A DNA stretch of 64,000 nucleotides from Tetradesmus obliquus (Eukaryota; Chlorophyta; Chlorophyceae; Sphaeropleales; Scenedesmaceae), in the NCBI GenBank assembly GCA_030272155.1, contig CP126206.1, forward strand, positions 3,275,001-3,339,000, written 5' to 3'. The notes under the pieces are model-generated. The model had not been told where the DNA came from and searched no databases. It saw only the letters and a list, made by a program, of their open reading frames with translations. Position numbers and translations under genes: made by a program. Below are positions 22,923 to 34,664 of this stretch, one piece after another (within the stretch, counting starts at the first letter, position 1; each line of letters begins with the position of its first letter).

Positions 22923-23210
22923 ACTACTGCAGTGTGGCCACGCTGACATGGTTTGGCACTCAGTACTGGATGGTGGGGCCCTACAACGGGATCAGTTTCA
23001 GGAGGAGGGCGATACCAGGTAAGCGAGTTAATGTCAGGGTGCAGGGTGAACCTCAGCGCTGTTCCAGGGGGTCTGTGGGTGTGCGTGTACCACTCGTATC
23101 TGAAATGCCTGCTCCTGTTGCTGCCGTCTCCAAATCTGTTTTGTGCGGCTGACGACTGGCAGACCGGCATTTCGGGCAGCGTGCCCAGAAGCATGCAGCT
23201 GAATCTTGTT

Positions 23211-23271
<61 letters not shown>

Positions 23272-23467
23272 AGTCGAGGACGACTGGCAGACTGGCATGG
23301 CTGGCAGCGTGCCTGGCAGCATCGCCGTTTTGTCTCAGGACATCTTAAATGGCCGCGCTGCTGCCTTTGCTGTGATCGTTAACACTCGCCCGGAGGGCTG
23401 GGAGACGATGGTCGACAAGCTGTTCGAGACCTCCCGTGATTACCTGAGGAACGCTGTGCCAGCCTAA
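15556..23467 (+). CDS. Secreted serine hydrolase, beta-lactamase/penicillin-binding-like (copy 3)
   Basis: Ten exons read: 15556-15755, 16355-16454, 17157-17305, 17800-17861, 19273-19398, 20461-20607, 21582-21692, 22174-22306, 22933-23018, 23274-23467. The frame is open for 435 aa, with the same exon number and the same phases as copy 2. The signal peptide is LLGALLAACLAVLALLPAAA (residues 10-29). S150-V-S-K153 is the SxxK motif, its Ser codon split by an intron. RITVKHLLDHVSGI is the conserved strand. The second motif reads Y258-N-N instead of YSN. The third-motif position reads M380-A-G where copy 2 has H-S-G. Copy 3 may therefore have altered or weakened hydrolase activity. That is inference, since the nucleophile, lysine and tyrosine remain. 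The introns hold the largest exon-copy arrays in the window. Confidence 0.75.
16120..16290 (+). repeat. Two partial copies of exon 2 (hydrolase copy 3)
   Basis: CAG-GGTGGTGGAGCCCATCCC-type copies start near 16120 and 16233, ahead of the full exon at 16355-16454. Neither carries the exon's 3' donor part. Confidence 0.7.
16487..16610. repeat. 23-bp minisatellite in intron 2 of hydrolase copy 3
   Basis: Five head-to-tail units of AAGAAGGTGTAGGACATCATCAC are nearly identical. They directly follow the exon 2 donor region. Confidence 0.9.
16698..17100 (+). repeat. Four copies of exon 3 5' part (hydrolase copy 3)
   Basis: Units encoding VLADYQVPSAAIAIQAVTD begin after (CTG)n-CAG or CTACAG acceptors near 16700, 16823, 16916 and 17042. 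The complete exon starts at 17157. Every unit has its own CTG run and acceptor but no donor. Confidence 0.85.
18116..19272 (+). repeat. About 14 copies of exon 5 5' part, ~82-bp array (hydrolase copy 3)
   Basis: The unit encodes NPFMSMWRNNLTS, followed by a constant spacer (TCAGTTTTCCACTTTGTTGC..) that ends in a TTGCAG or CGGAAG-type junction. The period is about 82 bp. The true exon 5 is the last unit, at 19273-19398. The spacer is nearly invariant, so the whole exon-plus-intron unit was amplified in tandem. Some units have CGCAACAAC and others CGCACCAAC, which shows two subtypes. Confidence 0.9.
19450..19995 (+). repeat. Five copies of exon 5 3' part (hydrolase copy 3)
   Basis: Units encoding ITVKHLLDHVSGITN, each followed by a GTGAG, GTAAG or GTACG donor, lie near 19452, 19560, 19680, 19808 and 19945. 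They lie downstream of the complete exon 5, whereas the 5'-part copies lie upstream of it. Confidence 0.85.
20640..21320 (+). repeat. Five copies of exon 6 3' part (hydrolase copy 3)
   Basis: Units encoding NRIMQGIRLSGTPGEAEYSY with NNFG lie near 20640, 20772, 20985, 21094 and 21228, most with a TTTGGTGGGT-type donor. Each includes the tyrosine motif of the active site, so swapping copies would change little at that site. Confidence 0.85.
22062..22575 (+). repeat. Copies of exon 8 parts (hydrolase copy 3)
   Basis: A 5'-part copy (VTANARGIGNPGAAEPDLYY) lies at 22062-22140, before the complete exon. 3'-part copies (IDGEFDIRFMA-NGNLV with AAGTGAG donors) lie at 22382-22440 and 22520-22575, after it. 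Confidence 0.8.
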
Positions 23468-23513
23468 TGCAGTTGCGGTGCAGGGGACCATGTTGCTGCG
23501 GGTCAGTGCAGGT

Positions 23514-23697
23514 TGCAGGGCTGGGATACGATGGTTGACAGGCTGTTCGAGACCACCCGTGCTTACCTGAGGAACGCCGTGCCAGCCTAACGCATGCTAT
23601 GTGAAGGGGGCAAGTGCAGGCTGCAGGGCTGGGAGACGATGGTCGGCCGGCTGTTTGAGACCACCCGTGCTTATCTGAGGAACGCTGTGCCTGCGTA
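23514..23697 (+). repeat. Two extra copies of the terminal exon with stops (hydrolase copy 3)
   Basis: Segments encoding GW-TMV-RLFETTRAYLRNAVPA and ending in TAA lie at 23514-23590 and 23620-23697. Each is preceded by GCAG. They could serve as alternative last exons if spliced from an upstream donor, but none is visible inside the constitutive last exon. Confidence 0.75.
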
Positions 23698-24094
23698 ATC
23701 AGGAAAAGGGAGTTTTGCAGGGATGACAGACCACAGTGGATTATCTGTGAGCCGCCGTTCATGGGTATGTCAGGGGCGCTGCGCTGGACTGATTTGGTTC
23801 GTTGGAGGCAACAGGTTGGGTCGAGCAGGTTGGGCGAAACACAGCTACCCACCGTGCAGTGCATGCGCCTGATCAGGAGCTTTGCTGTGTGCATGCAGGC
23901 AGCGGGGTCACAGATTGCGGCACAGCCTGTGGTTGAGTTGCTGCTGATAAAAATCCTCAGCATATGGTTAATAAGGCTGGATGCCGCCTGGCAGTTGCAG
24001 TCCACTGCCTTTCAACGCATGAAGAGGTGGGGATGTTTTGGGTGGTCTAACAGCGGTGGATGTGCGTCTGATAAATGCTGGTGAAGGTCAGGTA

Positions 24095-24205
24095 AAGGGC
24101 GTGGAGCCCAGGGGCGCCGCCCCTGGCCACACACGCCTTCTCCAGCCTTCTTTGAATTACCCAGGAGCTGCAGGGCTGCCTGGGTAGTCACTCACTCACT
24201 CACTG
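24095..24205 (+). mobile_element. LINE 3' terminus with (TCAC)n tail
   Basis: GGAGCCCAGGGGCGCCGCCC, CCAGGAGCTGCAG and a TCACTCACTCACTC tail form the same terminus as at 9.5 kb (antisense) and 14.4 kb. No coding part is retained. Confidence 0.7.
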
Positions 24206-25728
24206 GTGAAGGCACAGCACGCACATGAAAAGCAACGTGTATCATGGCAAACAAAATGTGTTGAGTTGTGCCACCTTTATGTGGCTCGTCTTGCTGCATG
24301 CAGCCATACAGGCTATGTCACTGGGATGCATGGCAACATGTCAGAACGTGTGGCAGCGTGTCATAACATCACGGCTTTTTGGTTCCGCCATCCTACAGCG
24401 TGATCTTTTTTTTGACTACTTGGTCGCCAAAGCATTGCCGTTGCCAGTCGCATGTTCATGTCACTCACGTAATTATGCAGTTGTGCAGTAGCAGAATGTG
24501 CACATGTGTTAAGGTTGTGTGCGTGGACTTGACAGCTGCAGCTGCCATGCCGCGAGGTTGTATTTCTGTTTTGGTCACATAAATACTAAATCTATCAGCT
24601 GATTGTGGCTGTGTCATTGCAGCGGGTACACTTGTGCAGCTGTGACAAGAGGACATGTGTGGACCTTGCCCGCAGCTGCTTGTGCCCTGCAGCAAGGTCG
24701 GCAGTTCCACGGTGTTGGTTGCAGAGCGCTGCTTTTGCCACTCAGTCAGGATTTGCAGTAGCAAGTTTTGCAGCAGCAGCTGTGCTATGGAGGCATGCAT
24801 GGGCTGGGGGAGCAGCTGCAGGCGCATTGCAGCCGCGATGCGAATGGACTTTTGAGTACCAAACACACTGCATATGTGAGCCGTTGCGATCCCTGCAGTG
24901 TGTGCCGCTGTATTATGGAAGCAGCTGCATGGCCTGGAGGCAGCTGCATGGCCTGTAAGCAGCTGCATGGCCTGGAGGCAGCTGCATGGCCTGTAAGCAG
25001 CTGCAGGCGCCTTGCAGCCACCTCACGGTTTGATTGCTTCGGTTGCAAACTCTTTGCCGTTATCATTCGCATGAAGATTCACAGCAGCATTGCGTGCAGC
25101 TGTGGTTTGGTGATGGGTTTGGACCTGACCAGCAGCTGCACATGCCGCAGAGTAGAGGGTGCAATCTTGCTGTGGATGCCAACACACTGCTTTTGCTACA
25201 GCAACGTGCACGTTGAAGGTGGCGGGACCTGCCTTCAACTTGGTTGTAGCTGGCTTTGCGGTGAGTTTGATACGTGCATGGCGTGGAAGCGCTGCCTTGT
25301 GAAATGTGCCAAGGCTGGTGGTGTGTTGCAGCCTGCAACTTGCAGACGAGTACGGCATGACGCATGTCACCTGTGTTATGACACGTGCCAAGGGTGTGTT
25401 ATGGTTTTACTTCCCAAGGGCAGATGCGCCATGTTTGTTAAGTGCGAAACTGGCAGCACACACCGCCCAAAGATGTGTTTGTGTTGCTTCTGATAGGAAT
25501 GCTTGGACAACTGTCAAGCTTGCAAGTGACAGAATTCAACGCTGCAACAGCTGCAAATTGCTGTCCCACATGGAGTGCCAAACGCACCCAGCCATCAATT
25601 GCTCTCGCCACACTAAACACAGCTTACTTTTCTGATGTACCTGTCAAACGGCGATCAGCTGCGAGTGTCGCGGCAGTAGCAGTAGCAAACAGGCAGCATC
25701 GGACAGCTGACGAGTACTGCTGTTCGAG
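24206..25728. other. Intergenic, no gene recognised
   Basis: There is no recognisable coding unit. A short tandem repeat of GCAGCTGCATGGCCTG-type units (about 24920-25005) is the only clear structure. The 5' UTR/promoter of the kinase-like gene should lie in the right-hand part. Confidence 0.5.
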
Positions 25729-26541
25729 ATGCCGCCTCTTAGACAAACAAAGCGGCCGCAGCAGCTTATTATTTTGCGCAGCTCGCTATTGATCGCAGCA
25801 GTACTAGCGGTGAGCTGCTGCCTGGTCACCCCTGCAGCAAGAAGCAGCAGATACTTCAGCAGGTGTAGTGCTGCTGCATACAGACAGCAAGTTGCAGCAG
25901 GCAGGATATGATCAAGCACATCAAACGCCAATAGGCTGCTTGTCTGCTGCTTTTTGCTCATATTCAGTTGCAACTGCACCATGCAGCTGATTGTGGTAGT
26001 GCAAGTCACCCTACACTTCAGAAGTGCGTGCATGTTCCATGGTGAGTGTTGACAAGCAGCAGCAGCAGCAGCAGCAGCAGCGCAGACAGGTCCATACGAA
26101 AGCATGTATCTGTACATGGCAACTTCCTGATGCATCGACTATGCTGCCAGTCTTAGCATAAGAAGCAGCAGCAGCAGCAGCAGCAGCAGTACAGCACAGA
26201 CTCCTGCAGGGTTACAGTGCTGCCTTCAAACTTGCTGCGTTGCCAACTGCGTACCAGCACCTAAGCAAGTCCTGTAGGCATGCCTCCAAATTTCTTTGTC
26301 CCATGCCGTTCACGTGTCTTCCCCTTGCAAATCCTGCGTGGGTGTGTTTCCTGCAAGCAGGTTGTGGCAGAGACCCTTTTTGTCAGCTGTCGTACCAGCA
26401 CCTATGCACTCCTGCACACACCTCCTGCATTCATCTTTCACACAACTGTGTAACACTGCTCTGGGTGCGTTTCCTGCAAGCAGGTTGTGGCAAAAACCCT
26501 GCCGTCATCCTTGCAGGACAGGACCACCCACTGAGCCTAGC

Positions 26542-26572
<31 letters not shown>

Positions 26573-28287
26573 GCAAAAGGCCACAGCAGCAGTAGCAATG
26601 AGGTGAGTCAGCAGCAGGCATCAGGCTGCCTAAAACGGCTATTGTGGGCCATGCACTGTCGCAATGTGACATGCTCTTTCACTGACCATGCAGGCAACTA
26701 CTGACTTATATCCAGTAGCAGTTAAAACACGTTCAGTTGTCACTGTATTGCTACACTGCCGCAGGGCCTGCAGCTGGATGCACATGACTGCCGTGTCATA
26801 CCGGATGACACTGTTTTGTTGCTTATAATCATCACTTGATGCTGCTGTTCTATGCTGTGCTGCTGCAGGGCCTGCTGCTTGATGTGCAGGACAGCCCGCT
26901 GCCAGCGACACTGGACATGCAGCGCGTGGCGGTAAGGTGCAGCAGGAGCAGCAGCAGCTAGCAATGCATTGGTTTGAGAGTTCAGCAATTGCGCTCCAGT
27001 GTTTTTGAGTCAAATGTTGCTGTCCTGATTTAGCACTGGCGTTTGTGGATGTGGATGAGACAGAGGTAGCTTTGTAGGTGGGGAGCCGCATGCCACAACC
27101 TGCGACCAGTGACTGCACAACAAAGAAACACACTGCTGGGTTCTGTACAATGTTGGTTTACTGGTTCAATGTTTGGACTGCAGGAGTACCCGCACGTAGA
27201 TGATTGCAGGCAGTGCAAGGTGTGCATCCCGCAATACATGGGCGAGAACAGAAGAAGCTGCCCACTCATTCCCTGTGGCTGTTCCTACTTGTACGCAGGA
27301 GTACCCCCCGGGGGCTTGGCATGTGGACAAGTGCAGGCAGTGCAAAGATGCAGAAAGTGTGTGCGCAACAAAACAACCCTACTGTTTGCTGCTTCCCCGC
27401 TACTGTTTCATTGCCGTTGTGCAGGAGTACCCCCATGTAGATGAGTGCAGGCAGTGCAAGGTGTGCATCCCGCAGTACATGATAGACGCACCAAAGGCGC
27501 TGCTGACTCGATCCCCACAAGTGTTTCTGTTCACTTCGCCCCGGGGGCTGCTCGTACTTGTGTGCAGGAGCATCCTCATGTTGATGAGTGCAGGCAGTGC
27601 AAGGTGTGCATCCCATAGCACATGATCGAGAACAGGAGAAGCTGCTCACGCATGCAGTGTGGCTGCTGCTACTTGTGTGCAGGAGTACCCTCATGTAGAT
27701 GAGTGCAGGCAGTGCAAGGTGTGCATACCGCAGTACATGGGCAGGACCTAACAGTGCTGCTCACTTCCGCAGTGTGACTGCTTGCCCCGATGGCTGTTGC
27801 TACTTGTGTGCAGGAGTACCCTCATGTAGACGAGTGCAGGCAGTGCAAGGAGTGCATCCCACAGTACATGCGCAGGACCTAACAATCTGTTCACTTTGCC
27901 CCGACGGCTGTTGCTACTTGTGTGCAGGAGTATCCTCATGTTAATGAGTGCAGGCAGTGCAAGGTGTGCATCCCGCAGTACATGATCGACGCACACCTGG
28001 GCAACAGCAGCAGCAGCAGCAGCATGTGGGGCCGCAGCGGCGGCCGCTGGTTTGGGTTGTGGCGCCGGAGGCTGCTGCAGCAGCAGCGGCAGCAGGATGA
28101 AGATGTGTCATTATTTGAATTATCAGCTGCAGCCGAGCAATCTGCAAAGGCCATTGTACTTGCTGGCGCAGCTGCTGCTAGTGGCAGCAGCAGTAGTCGG
28201 AGGCGCAAGCGGCTGCAGCAGTGGCGGCAGGCAGCAGCAGTTGCTGGTGCAATGCTGGGAGATGAAGCACCAGCATCGCCTGATGAC

Positions 28288-28334
<47 letters not shown>

Positions 28335-30744
28335 GTCACAGCAGCAGCAGCGGCGGTTGCTGGCCAAGGCGATCGATGGTGTGAAGACGCACCAGGATTG
28401 GCTGCGCAAGCAGCAGCTAGGCTTGGCAAATAATGACACACGGCACTTGCCAGGTGGGCTGTCAGCGCATTGTGCTGTTGCCGGAATATTTTAGAACATT
28501 CTGGAAAGATGTAACTTGCAGCACAGGTGGTGGCTGGGCAAGCAGCAGCTGGGGTGTGCGGACAATACACACGGCAAACGCCAGGTGTGCTGAATGGTTG
28601 GGATTGGGCAGCGCCCTGAATTACGTTCTGTAAGCATTGTTCTGAGGTATTTTGCCAGGGTCATGACCTTCAGACTTTCCGGCACACATTTTAGTGATCG
28701 TGGGCCTCCTTGACAGCTCACATCACAGCACTGGCAGATTGGTTGGCTATGTGAACTTCACAGTCCACAGTGCCTGTTCCTGAACTTAACACCACTCCCT
28801 GCAGGCATCCAGGTCATTGTTGGCCTGCCCGGTGAATCTTTCTTTCAAGTGGAAAGGCAGCACACACCAAATTGTCCTGGCATCACTGTAGCAAATGCTG
28901 TGAACTTCACACATACTGCCTGTTCCGCTTGTGAACTTCACACCGCCCTGCAGGCATCCAGGTCATTGTGGTGTGCCAGATAATTCCTTCAAGTGGCACG
29001 GGGCCACAAACCATATCGGGCCAGCATCACTAGATCAATGCTGTGAACTTCACACTCAATACTGCCTGTTTTGCTTGTTAACTTCACACCTACCTGCAGG
29101 CATCCAGGTGATCGTTGGCCTGCCCGATAATTCCTTCACGTGGCGAGGCAGCACATACCACACTGGGCCGTACTGTAAAGTGTACAATGAACTAGCCTGC
29201 TCTGCTCCTGAACTTCACACCCACCTGCAGGAATCCAGGTCATCGTGGGCCTGCCTGACAACTCATTTAGCTGGCGAGGCAGCACATACCACATTGGGCC
29301 GGCATCACTGGAGCAAGATCAAAACAAGATCCGCAGCTGTGATGTATGCAGGGGCTGCAGGCAGCTGCTGCAGCCGATGCCGAAAGGTGCGTGCAGCTGC
29401 TGCTGCTGCTGCTGCTGCTGGTGGTGCTTGGTTGTGCATGTTTTGTGCTTTTGGTGGCATCGCTGGAACCAGGTCGAACAAGATTTGCAGCAGCGATGTA
29501 TGCAGGGGCTGCAGGCAGCTGCTGCAGCCGATGCCAAAAGGTGCGGGCAGCTGCTACTGCTGGTGCATGTGCGGTTTGGTGGCGTTGCTGGTGCGGTTTG
29601 GTGGCGTTGCTGGTGCACAAATCAACAAGATTGGCAGCTGCGTTGTGTGCAGGGGCTGCAAGCAGGTGCTGCAGCGGATGCCAAAAGGTGCGCGCAGCTG
29701 CTGCTGCTGTTGCTGCTGCTGCTTCTGTTTTGGTGCATGATTTGTGTTATGGCGGCATCGCTGGAACAAGACCAGAACAAGATCCGCTGCTGCGATGTAT
29801 GCAGGGGCTGCAGGCAGCTGCTGCAGCCGATGCCGAAAGGTGCGTGCAGCTGCTGCTGCTGCTGCTGCTGCTTCTGTTTTGGTGCATGATTCATGTTATG
29901 GCGGCATTGCTGGAGCTCAAACATTACAAGATCCGCAGCTGTGATGTATGCAGGGGCTGCAGGCAGCTGCTGCAGCCGATGCCGAAAGGTGCGTGCAGCT
30001 GCTGCTGCTGCTGCTGCTTCTGTTTTGGTGCATGATTCATGTTATGGTGGCATTGCTGGAGCTCAAACATAACAAGATCCGCAGCTGTGATGTATGCAGG
30101 GGCTGCAGGCAGCTGCTGCAGCCGATGCCCACAGGTGCGGGCAGCTGCTGCCCACAGGTGCGTGCAGCTGCTGCTGCTGCTTCTGCTGGTGGTGCTTGGT
30201 TGTGCATGTTTTGTGCTTTTGGTGGCATCGCTGGGACCAGGTCGAACAAGATTTGCAGCAGCGATGTATGCAGGGGCTGCAGGCAGATGATGACATGATT
30301 GGGCTGCTGTGTTTTTGCTGCAGGCCTGACTTGGCTGGGCAGCCATTTCAGTCATGAAGTCGGCGCCTCTCCTGGTTGGATGGTGCGCGCTGACAGCAGC
30401 GCGGCAGAAGGCGGCACGGCAGCAGTCAAGGTGGGCAGTGCTCGTGACCAATAGCAGCGGCAGCAGCAGCAGCACAACGCAACGCATGCCGGCGGTTTGC
30501 TGGGTACCAGTGGATGGATGGTGCGCGCTGACAGCAGCGCAGCAGCAGGCGGCACGGCTGCAGTTAAGGTAGGATGTGGAACTCGAGGCTGGTGCAGCAG
30601 CAGCAGCAGCAGCTGCAGCTGCGCAGGAGCAGCAGGAGCAGCAGCAGCTGTGCAAAACAGTGCATGTTTGTGGTCTGCTGTGTTTCGCTTTTTAAGTCAT
30701 GCAGCCACTTGGCGTGTACATCAACGTGTGGCTTCCGCTGTCAA

Positions 30745-30806
<62 letters not shown>

Positions 30807-30875
30807 ACCAAGTCTGGTGTGTGCCTGTTCCCAAGCCCGGCAGCCACGTGCCTGCTGCATCTGTTGTTTTAACTA

Positions 30876-30928
<53 letters not shown>

Positions 30929-30999
30929 AGATCTGGTGTGTACCAGTGCCGAAGCCGGGCAGCCATGTGCCTGCTGCATTTGGTTTTTGCAACAAATGC

Positions 31000-31060
<61 letters not shown>

Positions 31061-31129
31061 AGATCTGGTGCGTACCAGTGCCCAAGCCGGGCAGCCATGT
31101 GCCTGCTGCATTTGTTTATGCAACAAATG

Positions 31130-31191
<62 letters not shown>

Positions 31192-32281
31192 AGATCTGGT
31201 GCGTACCAGTGCCCAAGCCGGGCAGCCATGTGCCTGCTGTGTGCAAGCCCGATGCCATCCGGCAGCAGCTGCAGATTGTGCTGGCTCTGCAGGTGGGAAT
31301 TTTGCCATTAAAATGACGTAACACGCTGTTGTGCGGCGCACAAACAACAGCAGTGCTAGCAGCAAAACCATCTGGCAGCAGCTGCAGACTGTGTTGGCTC
31401 TGCAGGTGGGAGTGATTTTGCACTTTGTTGATGATTTCAGCATCCATATGTTGATATGTAAAGCACTAGGCATATTGGTTCTGATTATTCCTGAAATCAG
31501 CTAGTGTCTGTTGCAAACTACCCTGAAAGGTGCTTGACTGATGTAGCCGAGTATCTGCTCAGCCTCCTGCTGCTGCTGTTGCTGCTTCTGTTGCTGCAGG
31601 GGGTGGCAAACGATTGTGGCCTGGACACACTCCTACCCCGGCACTGGGTGGCACCAGTGGATGAACAATTAGATTAATTACTATCAAACTGTTGATTCCT
31701 TTGCTGCTGCTGGTGCTTCTCTGTAGGGTGTGGCCAAGGACTGCGGGCTAGATTCCCTCCTTCCCCGGCACTGGGTGGCTCCTGTGGACGGGGTTTTGCC
31801 AGGCTCAGGGTTTAGGGTGTCTTGGGATGCCCTGTGGGCTGACCTGGTGGCGGGAGTTTCCGCCGAGAACTTTGTTCACGGTGGGAAGCCTGGCGTGAAG
31901 TCTGAGGCTCTGCTGGAGTTCATGCAGACCAAGCTCAACAGCACACAGGTGGGGTGGCAGCTCTACAACTGTAGTGTATCGCATTGCATTGCATTGTTTG
32001 TGCATTGTTCCACTGCTTGCATAGCTACTTCACTTCGTGCCCTATTGATGCTGCTTCTAGTCACTGGTTTTTGATCGCCATATTGTCACGGTGGGAAGCA
32101 TGGTGTGTAGGCTGATGTGCTGCTGTAGTTCATGCAGACCAGGCTCAACAGCACACAGGTGGGACGGCTGCAGGACTTGTTGCATAGCATATGTGTTGAT
32201 TGTTGCACTGAATCCGTAGCTCATATGCTGTGTCTGCTGCTGTGAGGCATCTCTTTGCACGCAGGAGGCTCTTCTTAATTA

Positions 32282-32331
<50 letters not shown>

Positions 32332-34624
32332 TATACTACCGAGGCAGGTGGTGCTGGCGGCTATTCTTGACCTGCTCTTCTCCCAATGTGACCGCCACGG
32401 CCAAAACCTTTGCTTCCTGCCAGGTGGCAGCATCAGTTTGATTGGCAACGACCAAGCTTATGGCAGCAGCTGGCGGCCCTGCGGCATGGCCCACAAATCT
32501 CTGCTGCTATCCTCCAACCGTTACGAACCCGTTACGAACCTTATGAACTCTGGTTTGACCGCATTTGTGCAATTCTTGCGTACCTGCTGCAGGTGGTGCT
32601 GGCGGCTATTTTCGACCTGCTCTTCTCCCAATGCGACCGGCATGGCCAGAACCTCTACTTCCTGCCAGATGGCAGCATAAGCTTGATTGACAATGATCAG
32701 GCTTACGGCAGCAGTTGGCGGCCGTGTGGCGTGGACTCTATTTTCCTGCCTGGCACACAAAAGAATGAAGTGGCGCGGCTGGGGTACAGGTGTGTTACAA
32801 GCGGCTTTGTGGCTGGTGTGTTGTTGGGTGTTACATGTTGAGTGCGCACCTGGGTTTGACAGCAGCTGGCGGCCATGCTTTGTGGACTCATTTTTGCTAT
32901 CTGTTGGTGTTGGTGTGGTTTGCACTTAGAGCAAGCTGCCGTTGCGCACCGCAGCAAGACGTCTCTGGATATAACATGAGAAATTGGTTGCTCAAGGGTG
33001 TGCAGTGTGTTCTACGGTGCTCACTCTCCTTTTCTGGTCTCAGACCTGTGTTCAACCTGTTGTGGCTCATACCTTCCAAGATGGTGCCAGGACCCACATG
33101 TAACTATCCTCTCTCATTTTTATGCCAGGCACGCAGAAGCATGAAGTGGTGCGCCTTGGATACAGGTGAATTTCGGACGGATCTTGCTGCTGATGTGCTG
33201 GTGCAGCTGCTGAATAACGACCCTTCCCGTTCTGTTACCCGAACTGATGCTGCTGCTGCTGCCGCGCATGTCGTTTCTGCTGCCCCAAAAATGCCATGCA
33301 GGTATGCGATGAACAAGCCGGAGTATTTCCCGCCCAAACACCCTCGGGGCTATGCAGATCCCTTGCAGCTGCTGGACTACCGCTGCCACAATTTGACCAC
33401 CATGTACACAGCTGCTGCTGCATCTGCTGCTGCTGCTGCATCTGCTGCTGCTGCAGATGTGTGGTGAATCCCAAACTGCGGCCAGCAGAACAGCGCATGC
33501 AGCTACTTTTGTGACTGCAAGGCTTCAATAAGTCTGTCACATGACTGGTGTCGTGTGTTGATGCAGGTACGTCATGAAGAAGCCGGAGTATTTCCCGCCC
33601 AAGCATCCCCGGGGCTTTGCTGACCCGCTGCAGCTGCTGGACTACCGCTGCCATGCTCCAGGAGGAAAGATTGGCACAAAATACCCACCACCGGTAAGCA
33701 TATTACTTCATTGTGATGATTGTAATGTTATGTTGTTTGCGGCAGTAGTCGTGGTGCATTGGTGTTTGGTGTGCTGGCCTCTGGAGGCATTTCAGGGGGA
33801 CGCGCTGCAGCTGCTACAGCTGGACTGTCGCTGCCGTGCACTAGGAGGGAAGATTGGCACCAGCTATCCACCACCTGTGAGGGACACTGGGTTGCGCTTG
33901 TGCTGTGTCGCCAATCGCTGTGTTAATGGGTAACTTGGCCTCTGCATCTATCATGCATGGTTTGATGGGTATCCTACTGCAGCTGCTGGACTACCGCTGC
34001 CATGCACCAGGAGGAGAGATTGGCACAAACTATCCACCACCAGTAAGCACCTTGCTTCTGCAAGAAATCTGTGAGCTGTGGTGCATTGGTGTGTGAGCTG
34101 TGGTGCATTGGTGTGTGAGCTGTGGTGCATTGGTGTGTGAGCTGTGGTGCATTGGTGTGTGAGCTGTGGTGCATTGGTGTGTGAGCTGTGGTGCATTGGT
34201 GTGTGAGCTGTGGTGCATTGGTGTGTGAGCTGTGGTGCATTGGTGTGTTGGCATTTGCAGACATTTCAAAAACACCCACCACAGTCGCTGGACTACCGCT
34301 GCCATGCGCTGGCGGGAGCCATCGTCACCAGCTACCCACCACCTGCTAGTGGCCTGGTTTGCTGTTGCGCATGCACAATACAACAAGGTAACAACTCCCC
34401 AACCATTCCCAGCTGAGCAGCTGCCAGCCAGGCTGTTACAGTGCGAGCAGCATCGTCAGCATGTACAGCTGTCTCCTTCTTGCTGCTGCTGCTGCTGCTG
34501 CTGTCACTGCAGGTCACAAAGTGCTTGAAGAAGCTCTCTCGCCTGACCCCAAAAGCCATTGTGAGCAAGTACAGCTACCCAAGCCTCAACATGGCAGCCT
34601 TTACAGCCTTTGCTGCTGCATCTC

Positions 34625-34664
<40 letters not shown>

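Noticed and set aside
30721-31473. Long Ser-, Gln-, Ala- or Leu-rich proteins in overlapping frames
   Set aside because: They are translations of (CTG)n/(CAG)n runs in all frames. No start context, domain or splice logic supports them.
34068-34250. CRISPR array
   Set aside because: The units are contiguous 22-bp repeats without unique spacers, inside an intron of a eukaryotic gene.
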